Positions 17,191 to 25,143 of a stretch of 64,000 nucleotides of DNA are shown here, piece by piece. Location: NCBI GenBank assembly GCA_963677225.1, contig OY781923.1, positions 1,240,001-1,304,000 on the forward strand, written 5' to 3'. Every line of letters starts with the position of its first letter. Positions within the stretch are counted from its first letter, which is position 1. Origin of the DNA: SABI01 sp028532915. GTDB taxonomy: Bacteria > Spirochaetota > Spirochaetia > Sphaerochaetales > Sphaerochaetaceae. Under the pieces are notes generated by a model that did no database searches, had not been told where the DNA came from, and saw only the letters and a program-made list of their open reading frames with translations. The position numbers and the translations under genes are program-made.

Positions 17191-18390
17191 ATGAGTGAAA
17201 AAATTGAAAATATGAACGACAGCATGAAACAAGGCGTGAACCTGCAGAAACTGCTGGCTCCGCTTGCCTTGGTCATAGTATATGCCTTCTTTGCAATATT
17301 CGGTCGTAACTTTTTCTCATATACGACATTGGTGAATATTCTTGATTCATCATACTACATTGGTTTCATTGCCATCGGCGTTACTTTTGTTATCATAACG
17401 GGAGGGATCGATCTCTCCTGCGGTACGATCATGATGGCTGCGGCGATCATCGGCGGTACGGCATACAAGACCTGGGGATGGCCGATGTGGCTCTCGCTTC
17501 TTCTGATCATCGTTGTAGGAACAGCTTTCGGCTTCTTCAACGGGATCATGGTATCGAAACTGTCACTGCCTCCCTTCATCGCCACACTGGGGACCATGAT
17601 GATCTCTCTGGGTGTCGGTTCTATCGTATCGAATGTCCGTAGTGCCACCTTCCCTGCAAGAGGGGCACAAGACGGCTGGTTCAAAGGGATATTCAAGTAT
17701 ATCACTCCGAACAACACGTCGATCCCGACAGGTGCTATCGTCCTTTTCGGTACGGCATTTATCGCTTATATAATCCTCACCAGGACAAAGATGGGCCGTT
17801 ATATCTTCGCCGTAGGCAGTAACAAGGAAGCTGCCAGACTCAGCGGTGTGGATGTGCAGAAATGGGAGATGATGGCCTATGTCGTATCCGGTTTTCTTGC
17901 AGGTGTGGGCGGTATCGCATTCGCTGCTGTTTACACGACGGTTATGCCGGCTCAGGGGCAGGGTTTCGAACTGTATGCCATCGCAGGTGCGGTTATCGGA
18001 GGAACAAGTCTTTCCGGTGGTGCAGGATCTGTTCTCGGTACGATGATCGGTGTCTACATCATGAGTGTTCTCCGTTCGGGACTTCCCTCAATGGATCTTC
18101 AGTCTCAGTATCAGACTTTCTTCACCGGTGTTGTCGTTCTCGGTGCCGTACTTCTCGACATCTACAGAACCAAAAAAGCAACTGAAGTCAAGGTTCTTAC
18201 TCCGTCTGCGGAATATAAGGAAAAAATGCTCAAAGAGATTGCTGTCTTGAAGACTGACAACAGTCCTGCAGCCAGAGAGAAGATTTCCAAGCTCAGAAAG
18301 GAGATGAATTCAACTTATTCAGCAATGGTGAAAAAAGAGAAAGAAGAAAAGATGCTTCTGAAGAAACAGGAGAAGGATTTTCAGAAGTAA
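17191..18390 (+). CDS. Sugar ABC importer, CUT2 permease with long charged tail
   Basis: Inner-membrane permease of the RbsC/XylH/MglC family: about ten hydrophobic segments, IGVTFVIITGGIDLSCG in the second to third segment, ATLGTMMISLG, and AIAGAVIGGTSLSGGAGS near the end. Residues from about 325 to 399 form an added cytoplasmic tail rich in Lys and Glu, probably helical or coiled-coil, absent from ordinary family members of about 320-330 residues. It lies 12 bases after the ATPase gene. Only one permease gene is present, so a homodimer is expected. Confidence 0.9.
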   Translation: MSEKIENMNDSMKQGVNLQKLLAPLALVIVYAFFAIFGRNFFSYTTLVNILDSSYYIGFIAIGVTFVIITGGIDLSCGTIMMAAAIIGGTAYKTWGWPMWLSLLLIIVVGTAFGFFNGIMVSKLSLPPFIATLGTMMISLGVGSIVSNVRSATFPARGAQDGWFKGIFKYITPNNTSIPTGAIVLFGTAFIAYIILTRTKMGRYIFAVGSNKEAARLSGVDVQKWEMMAYVVSGFLAGVGGIAFAAVYTTVMPAQGQGFELYAIAGAVIGGTSLSGGAGSVLGTMIGVYIMSVLRSGLPSMDLQSQYQTFFTGVVVLGAVLLDIYRTKKATEVKVLTPSAEYKEKMLKEIAVLKTDNSPAAREKISKLRKEMNSTYSAMVKKEKEEKMLLKKQEKDFQK

Positions 18391-18440
18391 GAAATGTATT
18401 CAATTACTCCGGTCGGAGTATGTTGATAAAATCACAAAAA

Positions 18441-18458
18441 AAAGAGTGTATACTCTTT
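18441..18458 (+). repeat. Inverted repeat before the binding-protein gene
   Basis: AAAGAGT (18441-18447) and ACTCTTT (18452-18458) flank GTAT. The repeat contains TATACT (18449-18454), a possible -10 box for separate expression of the binding protein; its best -35 (TTGATA, 18423-18428) is 20 bases away, which is long. It could equally be an operator or a weak mRNA hairpin. Confidence 0.4.
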
Positions 18459-18476
18459 AAAAACTAGGAGGTAAGT

Positions 18477-19574
18477 ATGAAGAAAACCTTAGTAGTCTTA
18501 ATGGCATTGGTTATTCTCGTTTCGATGACCCCTCTCTTTGCTCAGGGAGCGCAAGAAGGTGGGAAGCCCTACATCGCAGTTGTTTCAAAAGGTGAACAGC
18601 ACGATTTCTGGCAGCAGGTTAAATTAGGTTCATTCGCAGCCGCTGATGAATATGGAGTTGATATCACTTTCCAGGGTCCTCCTTCAGAAAGTGATGTGCA
18701 GATCCAGGTTGAGATGCTAAATAATGCTATGGCAAAAAATCCTGTAGCTATTGCTCTCGCTGCTCTTAATACAAGCAGTGTTCTTGACCAGCTTCAGCAG
18801 ACAAAGAGTGCCGGAATTCCTGTAATCGGATTCGACTCCGGTGTCCCTGAAGCTCCGGAAGGATCTATCTGGGCGAATGCGGCAACCAACAACTATGCTG
18901 CTGCCGGTATGGCCGCTGAAAAGATGTTCGAAGTCATTAAAGCCGACATCGAGAAAGCAACTCCTGCAAATCCTGTCAAGATCGTTGTCATGAACCAGGA
19001 CGCATCAGGTGAGTCACTTCTTTCCCGTGGTAAAGGTTTCAGAGACACAATGGTTTCTCTCGTAGCTGATGAAACTTCACTTTCTCTGAGTGATATTGCA
19101 GTTACAGGTAACACAGCGTATATTTCTGAAGAAAACCCGACAAGCGGTGAATCAGTATTCATCGAAATGGTCGTTCCTGCTTCAGCAGCAACAACAGATG
19201 CTACCAACTCGGCTCAGGCTGTGTTGAACAAAGTTGATTCAGATAATATCTTAGGTATCTTCTGTTCCAACGAAGCAACTGTCAAAGGTCTTCTTGCAGC
19301 CACAAACGACGGTGCTGATCTTAAGAACAATGCAAACCTGAAAGATCTTGTCGTAGTCGGTTTCGATGCCGGTGCTGCCCAGAAGAATGCAGTACGTCAG
19401 CAGTACTTCCTCGGATCAATCACACAGGATCCGTACATGATCGGTTACAAAGCTGTCGAACTTGCCTACAAAGCTTACATGGGTGAATCTGTAAGTGATG
19501 TCGATACTGGTGCTAAATTCTATAACTATGCCAATATGGACGACGCTGATATCGCAGGCCTGATCTACGATTGA
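18477..19574 (+). CDS. Sugar ABC importer, substrate-binding protein
   Basis: Secreted or anchored periplasmic-binding protein of the ribose/galactose type (365 residues). A signal peptide (about 1-22, ending PLFAQGAQE) is followed by the type I PBP fold: PYIAVVSKGEQHDFW, IALAALNTSSVLDQL, GIPVIGFDSG, GIFCSNEATVKGLLAA and VVGFDAGAAQKNAV. AGGAGGT stands ahead of the ATG. The QGAQE cleavage region resembles binding proteins of Sphaerochaeta/Treponema relatives. The ligand is not determinable by eye. Confidence 0.9.
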   Translation: MKKTLVVLMALVILVSMTPLFAQGAQEGGKPYIAVVSKGEQHDFWQQVKLGSFAAADEYGVDITFQGPPSESDVQIQVEMLNNAMAKNPVAIALAALNTSSVLDQLQQTKSAGIPVIGFDSGVPEAPEGSIWANAATNNYAAAGMAAEKMFEVIKADIEKATPANPVKIVVMNQDASGESLLSRGKGFRDTMVSLVADETSLSLSDIAVTGNTAYISEENPTSGESVFIEMVVPASAATTDATNSAQAVLNKVDSDNILGIFCSNEATVKGLLAATNDGADLKNNANLKDLVVVGFDAGAAQKNAVRQQYFLGSITQDPYMIGYKAVELAYKAYMGESVSDVDTGAKFYNYANMDDADIAGLIYD

Positions 19575-19601
19575 TCAGAAGCGACATAGCTTGAACATTA
19601 T

Positions 19602-19630
19602 GTGGGGTCCACTTTTCGGACCCCACTTTT
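19602..19630 (+). terminator. Terminator/attenuator between binding protein and LacI genes
   Basis: GTGGGGTCC (19602-19610), seven-base loop, GGACCCCAC (19618-19626), TTTT. It lies just 12 bases before the LacI start codon, so it likely reduces read-through so that the regulator is made at lower level than the transporter. Confidence 0.85.
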
Positions 19631-19642
19631 AAAGGAACGAAC

Positions 19643-20671
19643 ATGAGGCACACACATCATCCCGTCACTATCAAGGAAGTTGCAAAGGAAGCAGGAGTTT
19701 CCATCGCAACCGTATCGCGTGTGCTGAATCAACATACATCGGTAACTTCGGAAACAAAGGAATGTGTTCTGAGAGTAATGAAAGAACTCGGATATAACCG
19801 AAATGAAGTTGCCAGGTCTCTGAAGATGAGACATACCAACACCATAGGAATAGTGGCTCCTAAACTGAGCAACGTCTATTTCATGGAAGTAATCGAATCA
19901 ATGGATCAGCTTCTTACTCCTCTCGGTTACACAATGGTCATCAGCTGTTCCTATGACTCGGTGAGCGAAGAACAGAAAAAGATTCAAGTTCTTCTTGATC
20001 GGAATGTAGATGCGCTTGTCGTCATTCCTGCCGGATTTCAGGGCCACCATTTCAACAGCCGTGCACTATCGCGGGTGCCTATGGTGATGGTTGACAGATA
20101 TATAGAGGGAGTAAAGGCCGACGCGGTTCTTGTCGATAACCGTCTGGGAGTCCAGCAGATGGTCAGGGCTCTGCATAATGAAGGGTTTACCCGGATCGGA
20201 TACATCGGCGGTGATAACGATATTCTCACTGCGAACGAACGTTACGCAGGATATCTGCAGACAATGAAGGATCTCGATCTTCCGATCGAAAAGGAATTCA
20301 TCTATCTGCAGGGAACGATGACGATCCGTGACGGACATACAGCGATGGACCGTTTTCTCACATATGATAATCACCCGAAAGCATATCTGATCGCGAACGA
20401 TCTGCTGCACCTGGGCGTTACCAGCCATCTGATCGAACATGTCGCATCAGAGAGGCAGCATCAGTATGTACTTGCGAGTTTCGACTACCTCAGTTATTCT
20501 CCATTGCTTTCTTTCTGTCATTATGCCATGAGGCAGCCTCAGGAAATCATCGGTTCCGAGGTAGTCCGTCTTCTGCAAAAGAGGATGAAAGGGGAGACAA
20601 AAGATGCATACGAGAAAGTCGTCGTGACTCCCGAATTGAAGATCATCACAGCAAACGGTGGAAAACTCTAA
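19643..20671 (+). CDS. LacI-family transcriptional regulator
   Basis: 342 residues: N-terminal HTH (TIKEVAKEAGVSIATVSRVLN) and hinge helix, then a sugar-binding type I PBP domain (TIGIVAPKLSNVYFMEVIESM ... IGYIGGDN). The ligand-binding half is probably intracellular sensor for the imported sugar. It lies directly behind the importer at 15679-19574, and the palindrome at 15605 is its most plausible operator. AAAGGA precedes the ATG. Confidence 0.9.
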   Translation: MRHTHHPVTIKEVAKEAGVSIATVSRVLNQHTSVTSETKECVLRVMKELGYNRNEVARSLKMRHTNTIGIVAPKLSNVYFMEVIESMDQLLTPLGYTMVISCSYDSVSEEQKKIQVLLDRNVDALVVIPAGFQGHHFNSRALSRVPMVMVDRYIEGVKADAVLVDNRLGVQQMVRALHNEGFTRIGYIGGDNDILTANERYAGYLQTMKDLDLPIEKEFIYLQGTMTIRDGHTAMDRFLTYDNHPKAYLIANDLLHLGVTSHLIEHVASERQHQYVLASFDYLSYSPLLSFCHYAMRQPQEIIGSEVVRLLQKRMKGETKDAYEKVVVTPELKIITANGGKL

Positions 20672-20740
20672 TATTCTGCCTCAGGTTTCACTTCAGCATA
20701 AGACTTTACAATGGTATACTTTTCTGCATAGGATGAAGTG

Positions 20741-21685
20741 ATGAAAAAAATCTTAATTACACTGATGATCGTCGTGGTCCTCCTGGGAGCTGCATTATTC
20801 CTTCTGGTTCACTTCGGAGAGCAGAAAATAATGGAAATGGCGAACGAGCTGCCTGGAGTTGCCGTCTCATCTGTCGCAATAGACCTTTTCAGTCAGGATA
20901 TCACTATGACAGATACAGCCTATACTGATGGTGATACCTTCTTCACCGCAACTTCTGTGAAGATACATCTGCTGGCGCAAGAGCTCTTTGACCTGCTGTT
21001 TCTTCCGTCCAGAGAACTATACGAAATAGACCTTGAAGCAGAAAATCTGAATTACGGGACTGTTGGAAACCGCCTGCAGATACAGCATTCAGCTTTGATC
21101 CTCAATGGGATATTCCCTCTGGAAGACATAGAGTCAAGTGTTATCCAGAAAGCTGATGCGGATTTGACCGATTTTCGCATCCTTCAGGACGACAACATCA
21201 TCGCTTCATTTTCCAGCGAAAAAGTGACAATACGGGTGACCGGCCATTTTGACAGGGATACTAAATTTGATAAGTTCGATGAACTGATCATGCGTGCAGA
21301 TTCCCTGTCTCTGGAGTGTGAGATTCCCCATCTGATCCTGTCAGAGGGTTCAAACGAGATCCCTCAATGGATTCCCATTCAGGATGATCTTAAAGGAACG
21401 ATTCTTTCGTTCTCGGCGTACAGGGAGGATGAGATAGTGCATGCGCCTTCTTTCGAACTTGATTTGCCGATCCTTTCAATCAGCGGAAAGTTCGACGTGT
21501 CTCTCTTTTCTCCTCTATGGTATGAGGCTTCTGTCGATGTGAATGCTCTCGATGAAACCATAAGGAGACAGCTGAGTCTTCCTCTGATGTTTCTCGGTTA
21601 TTATATACCTGAAGGGCCGTTCACCGTCGATGCTCAACAGATCATCGGTGAAGGCCCTCCAGAATTCATTATTACTGAGAAGTAG
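20741..21685 (+). CDS. Hypothetical membrane-anchored protein, possibly AsmA-like
   Basis: A 314-residue protein with one N-terminal membrane helix (residues 3-24, KILITLMIVVVLLGAALFLL) and a soluble remainder that should face the periplasm. The rest alternates short beta-strand-like stretches (SVAIDLFSQDITMTD, LYEIDLEAENLNYG), which recalls AsmA/DUF748-type envelope proteins, but no motif proves this. ATG 20741 is used rather than the adjacent GTG 20738; AGGA lies seven bases before it. A TATACT box at 20715-20720 could serve as its -10. It ends three bases from a convergent dehydrogenase gene. Confidence 0.6.
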   Translation: MKKILITLMIVVVLLGAALFLLVHFGEQKIMEMANELPGVAVSSVAIDLFSQDITMTDTAYTDGDTFFTATSVKIHLLAQELFDLLFLPSRELYEIDLEAENLNYGTVGNRLQIQHSALILNGIFPLEDIESSVIQKADADLTDFRILQDDNIIASFSSEKVTIRVTGHFDRDTKFDKFDELIMRADSLSLECEIPHLILSEGSNEIPQWIPIQDDLKGTILSFSAYREDEIVHAPSFELDLPILSISGKFDVSLFSPLWYEASVDVNALDETIRRQLSLPLMFLGYYIPEGPFTVDAQQIIGEGPPEFIITEK

Positions 21686-21688
21686 TCG

Positions 21689-22750
21689 TTATTTCAATTC
21701 TTCATCAAAGCAGACTGCGACCTTTCCACATTTTCCGCTCGCCATCAGTGCATATGCCTTATCGGCATCTTCGAGGGAGAATCGGTGAGTGACCAGGTCT
21801 TCAGGGTGGATGTTCCACCTTACAAGACGTTCAACAAGATCTTCCATTCTCCAAATGCTTGTCACCCATGAACCGTAGATAGTCTTCTGATCGTGGATGA
21901 TATCGGGGCTCGGGTTGAATTCAACAGTTCCCCCTTCACCGACAAAGGCAATTTTTCCCCACTGACGGGTGGCTCTGATCGCTACAGCTCTTCCGTCCTT
22001 ATGAGCAGAACAGTCGAGAGCCTTCTCTACACCGTGTCCACCGGTGATCTCTTTGATCTTTTCAACAACATCATCAGACGGGGCGAAGGCATGGTCCACA
22101 AGATTTAGTTTCTCTGCCAGCGCGATTCTATCGGGATTTACTTCGACGCCGATGAGCTTATCGGCTCCCAATGCTTTTGCAAGCATCAGTGCTGCCAGGC
22201 CGACGGGTCCCAACCCGACAACAAGAACAGCATCATTACCGCTTATTCCGATCTTCTCGATCGCTTCATAGACAGTTCCGAATCCGCATGCGACCTGTGC
22301 ACCGTCGGTATAGGTCAGTTCATCGGGAAGGTAGACAAGATCTTTCTCGTCAGCGAGGATGTAAGGCGCCATTCCGCCGTCGCGCTGCCATCCGTATGCT
22401 GCCCGGTGCTCACTGGAACAGCTGATCATATAACCCATTCTGCAGTCGTGGCATACACCGCATCCGCTGATATGGTAGATGATCACTCTGTCTCCATCTT
22501 TGAACCGTTTGCACCCGGGACCGGTCTGGACTATCTGACCGCAGGGTTCATGTCCCGCGATAACATTCTGATAGCCTTCGGGACCTTTTCCGAGATGCTC
22601 TCTGTAGATGGCACGTATATCCGAACCGCAGATAGTAGAACTTTTCGTTCTGACCAGTACCTGTCCGTGTCCGGGTGTCGGCACCTCAAATTCTTTGAAT
22701 GCAACACTGCTGTCTCCAGGTAATATTGCTCCTTTCATCATTTTTTCCAT
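21689..22750 (-). CDS. Zinc-dependent medium-chain alcohol/polyol dehydrogenase
   Basis: NAD(P)-dependent MDR dehydrogenase of 353 residues. Catalytic-zinc residues lie in TICGSDIRAI and VIAGHEPCG; the structural-zinc lobe is the four-Cys stretch SGCGVCHDCRMGYMISC; the Rossmann loop is VVGLGPVGLAALMLAKALG. Substrate is unknown; sugar-alcohol, threonine- and inosose-dehydrogenase relatives share this pattern. GGAGGTGT precedes the ATG. It follows the aldo/keto reductase by 46 bases and is probably cotranscribed with it. Confidence 0.85.
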   Translation of the reverse strand: MEKMMKGAILPGDSSVAFKEFEVPTPGHGQVLVRTKSSTICGSDIRAIYREHLGKGPEGYQNVIAGHEPCGQIVQTGPGCKRFKDGDRVIIYHISGCGVCHDCRMGYMISCSSEHRAAYGWQRDGGMAPYILADEKDLVYLPDELTYTDGAQVACGFGTVYEAIEKIGISGNDAVLVVGLGPVGLAALMLAKALGADKLIGVEVNPDRIALAEKLNLVDHAFAPSDDVVEKIKEITGGHGVEKALDCSAHKDGRAVAIRATRQWGKIAFVGEGGTVEFNPSPDIIHDQKTIYGSWVTSIWRMEDLVERLVRWNIHPEDLVTHRFSLEDADKAYALMASGKCGKVAVCFDEELK

Positions 22751-22796
22751 TTGACACCTCCGCGATGGTTTCTATTGTTATTTTCGTTACGATTCA

Positions 22797-23795
22797 TCAG
22801 GTTGTGATAACTCCGTTCTCATCCCATAAATCATGCCAGTCGGTTGCATTTTCCCATAAGAACACATGACCTTTGATCAGTCTGCAGTTTCTGTCGATCG
22901 AATCTATCCGCGATTTCTCATCTTGTGTGAGAGGATCGGTCGAGACGGCCTCGAGATTGGAAAGGATATTTCTTTCGTTTGTCGAAAGGGGGATAGGGAC
23001 ATGTCCGTTCGCATTGGCCCATTTCAGACAGATCGATGCAGGATGGACGTTGTGAGCTTTTGCAATCTCTGCTATCACAGGATCTTCCATATCTACGGTA
23101 TCCTCCGGGGTTCTGTCCCTTTCGGGCCTGTGAGGAGAACCGAGAGGGGAGTACCCTACAACAGCGATATCATGTTCTTTGCAGAATTTGACCAGTTCGG
23201 GCTGCTGAAAATGGGGATGCAGTTCCATTTCGTTCACGCTTACAGGAATCCTTACATCCTCAAGCACTCCGGTGAGTTTTGGAATCGTCATGTTGGAGGT
23301 CCCGATATGACGTGCGAGTCCATCATCGACGAAGCTTTCCAGTGTTCTCCATGTATTCATGAAACGTTGATGGTCAAAGGGTTTTGCATTCGGAGAGCGT
23401 GAGTCTACCGAGCATTTCGGCGGATGATAGTTGGGGAAAGGCCAATGGATCAGATAGAGATCCAGATAGTCAATCTGGAGGTCCTTCAGGGATTTGCGGA
23501 AGGATCTTTTTGCCGCTTCACTCTCGTGAGCATCGTTCCAGAGCTTTCCTGTGATCCACAGTTCCTCTCTTTTTATTTCATTGTTCGATATCAGATCATG
23601 CAGCACCTGTCCGATGATATGTTCGTTTCCGTAAACGCTGGCGCAGTCTATATGCCGGTATCCGTTCCTGATGGCGAAACGTACCGCTTCTCCGATCTTC
23701 TCGGGTTCTATATGGTCTGAACCGAACGTTCCGAGACCGATTGCGGGCATTTCACTTCCGGTGCTTTTCACAGTGATCGTAGGATGTCCTTTCAT
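22797..23795 (-). CDS. Aldo/keto reductase
   Basis: NADPH-dependent carbonyl reductase with a TIM barrel (332 residues). The catalytic tetrad is in place: HIDCASVYGNE (Asp, Tyr), ITGKLW (Lys) and LIHWPF (His), with a C-terminal IPLSTNERNI cofactor loop. AAGGAG is six bases before the ATG. It is divergent from the XylR-like regulator at 23914, with which it shares about 118 bases of intergenic DNA, suggesting pentose or related aldose metabolism under that regulator. Confidence 0.87.
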   Translation of the reverse strand: MKGHPTITVKSTGSEMPAIGLGTFGSDHIEPEKIGEAVRFAIRNGYRHIDCASVYGNEHIIGQVLHDLISNNEIKREELWITGKLWNDAHESEAAKRSFRKSLKDLQIDYLDLYLIHWPFPNYHPPKCSVDSRSPNAKPFDHQRFMNTWRTLESFVDDGLARHIGTSNMTIPKLTGVLEDVRIPVSVNEMELHPHFQQPELVKFCKEHDIAVVGYSPLGSPHRPERDRTPEDTVDMEDPVIAEIAKAHNVHPASICLKWANANGHVPIPLSTNERNILSNLEAVSTDPLTQDEKSRIDSIDRNCRLIKGHVFLWENATDWHDLWDENGVITT

Positions 23796-23856
23796 AGCAA
23801 CTCCTTAGTTGATTGTTTCCTATAGAATCGTACCATTAATGATTGAGAAAACAATA

Positions 23857-23896
23857 CGTAAAATGCGATAAATATATCTTGTTTTGCGTAAAGTGC
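23857..23896 (+). promoter_or_regulatory. Direct repeats, candidate AraC/XylR-type binding site
   Basis: CGTAAAATGC (23857-23866) and CGTAAAGTGC (23887-23896) match at nine of ten positions and are spaced by exactly 30 bases, roughly three helical turns on one face. They flank and overlap the -35 region (TTGTTT, 23879-23884) of the regulator promoter and lie upstream of the divergent reductase. Direct repeats are how AraC-family dimers usually bind. Confidence 0.6.
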
Positions 23897-23907
23897 TGCC
23901 TTATAAT
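23879..23907 (+). promoter_or_regulatory. Promoter of the XylR-like gene, predicted leaderless
   Basis: TTGTTT (23879-23884), 17-base spacer, perfect TATAAT (23902-23907). Only six bases separate the -10 from ATG 23914, so transcription should start on or next to the start codon. Confidence 0.6.
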
Positions 23908-23913
23908 TTCAAT

Positions 23914-25047
23914 ATGTACACAATAGGGATTTCACTGCAGTTTCATGATACATATGATAAAGAGGTCACCAGAGGGATCATCGAATTCGCCAAAAGCCGA
24001 AGCTCCTGGCGTCTGCGCGGGCCCATGGGAGGGTTGAGAGATCTTCACCTTCAGAAGGGTGAGCATCTCGATGCTCTTATCACCCGGATCGAACATCCAA
24101 GCGAGATGAAGAAATATGAACAGCTCGACATCCCCGTCATCGATATCGCGGGAGCATACAGATATGACGGAGTCCTTAGGGTTCAGAATGATGACATCAT
24201 CACAGGACGGAAGGCAGGCAACTACATCAGAGATCTGGGAGTCCTCTCCTTCGCCTACTGCGGAGTGGCAGATACACGGTGGTCTTCTCTGCGGTTTGAA
24301 GGGCTGTGCGATGCGCTGAAAGTCCCCATGCGAAAAGTCTCTGTTTTCAACCGCTCCCTTTCCTTCTTCAAGAGAGAGCAGACAAGTGAAGCTCTATACG
24401 GATTTTTGAAGAATCTCACCGTCCCCTCGGCGATATTCTGCTGTAATGATATCGTGGCGCTGAAGGTAACGCGGCACATACTTGATCTGTCGATCGATAT
24501 TCCGAAGGAGATCAGTGTTGTCAGTGTCGACAACGATCCTCTACTGTGCTCACTGGCCAAACCCGCTCTTACCAGTATAGCCTTGGACTGTTTTTCCATA
24601 GGATTCACCGCAGCCTCACTTGTCAGTTCACTTCTGGATGGATGCACAGTAGATATGAACAATCCGTCTCTGATCGAGCCTCTGGAGATCATAGAAAGAG
24701 AGAGTACTCAGATGATGCTTGATCATGACCCTGTCGTTCAGAAGGCTCTACGTTTCATCAAAGATCATGCAGTTGACGGGATATCAGTTTCTGATGTTGT
24801 AGATCATTGTTCGGCGTCCCGAAGAAATCTGGAGATCAAATGGAAGAAGGTGAGAGGAAAAACAATATTGCAGGAGATCGTGCAGAACCGTCTGGCAAAT
24901 GCGAAACGTCTTTTGAGAGAAAGTAATGCGACAGTAGAAGCGATCGCACTGGAAAGCGGTTTTAAGACGACTCAGCGCTTTTATGCTGTTTTCAAGCAGG
25001 AAACGCGATATTCACCGGGTCAATGGAGACTGAGGGCGAAAGGATAA
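23914..25047 (+). CDS. XylR-like transcriptional regulator (PBP sensor + AraC HTH)
   Basis: 377 residues in two parts: a LacI-like type I PBP sensor domain (TIGISLQFHDTYDKEVTRGI ... VVSVDNDPLLCSLAKP) and a C-terminal AraC double HTH (DGISVSDVVDHCSASRRNLEIKWKK ... SVEAIA-like helix, FKTTQRFYAVFKQETRYSPGQWR). This is the domain order of E. coli XylR. The ATG at 23914 is preferred over an in-frame TTG at 23884 because the latter would place the second binding repeat and the -10 box inside the gene. No Shine-Dalgarno precedes either. Confidence 0.85.
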   Translation: MYTIGISLQFHDTYDKEVTRGIIEFAKSRSSWRLRGPMGGLRDLHLQKGEHLDALITRIEHPSEMKKYEQLDIPVIDIAGAYRYDGVLRVQNDDIITGRKAGNYIRDLGVLSFAYCGVADTRWSSLRFEGLCDALKVPMRKVSVFNRSLSFFKREQTSEALYGFLKNLTVPSAIFCCNDIVALKVTRHILDLSIDIPKEISVVSVDNDPLLCSLAKPALTSIALDCFSIGFTAASLVSSLLDGCTVDMNNPSLIEPLEIIERESTQMMLDHDPVVQKALRFIKDHAVDGISVSDVVDHCSASRRNLEIKWKKVRGKTILQEIVQNRLANAKRLLRESNATVEAIALESGFKTTQRFYAVFKQETRYSPGQWRLRAKG

Positions 25048-25075
25048 AATAATTCACGATAATCAATTCACTCAA

Positions 25076-25104
25076 TGGACAGGGTACTTTTCAATATGTA
25101 TAAT
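25076..25104 (+). promoter_or_regulatory. Promoter of the NDK-like/galM pair
   Basis: TGGACA (25076-25081), 17-base spacer, TATAAT (25099-25104). Predicted start near 25111 gives a 33-base leader containing GGGAGGG. The same -35 hexamer and spacing precede the paralogue at 42895 on the other strand. Confidence 0.75.
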
Positions 25105-25143
25105 ACTCGGAGGTTATTATTTTCAGGGGAGGGATAAAGTTTC

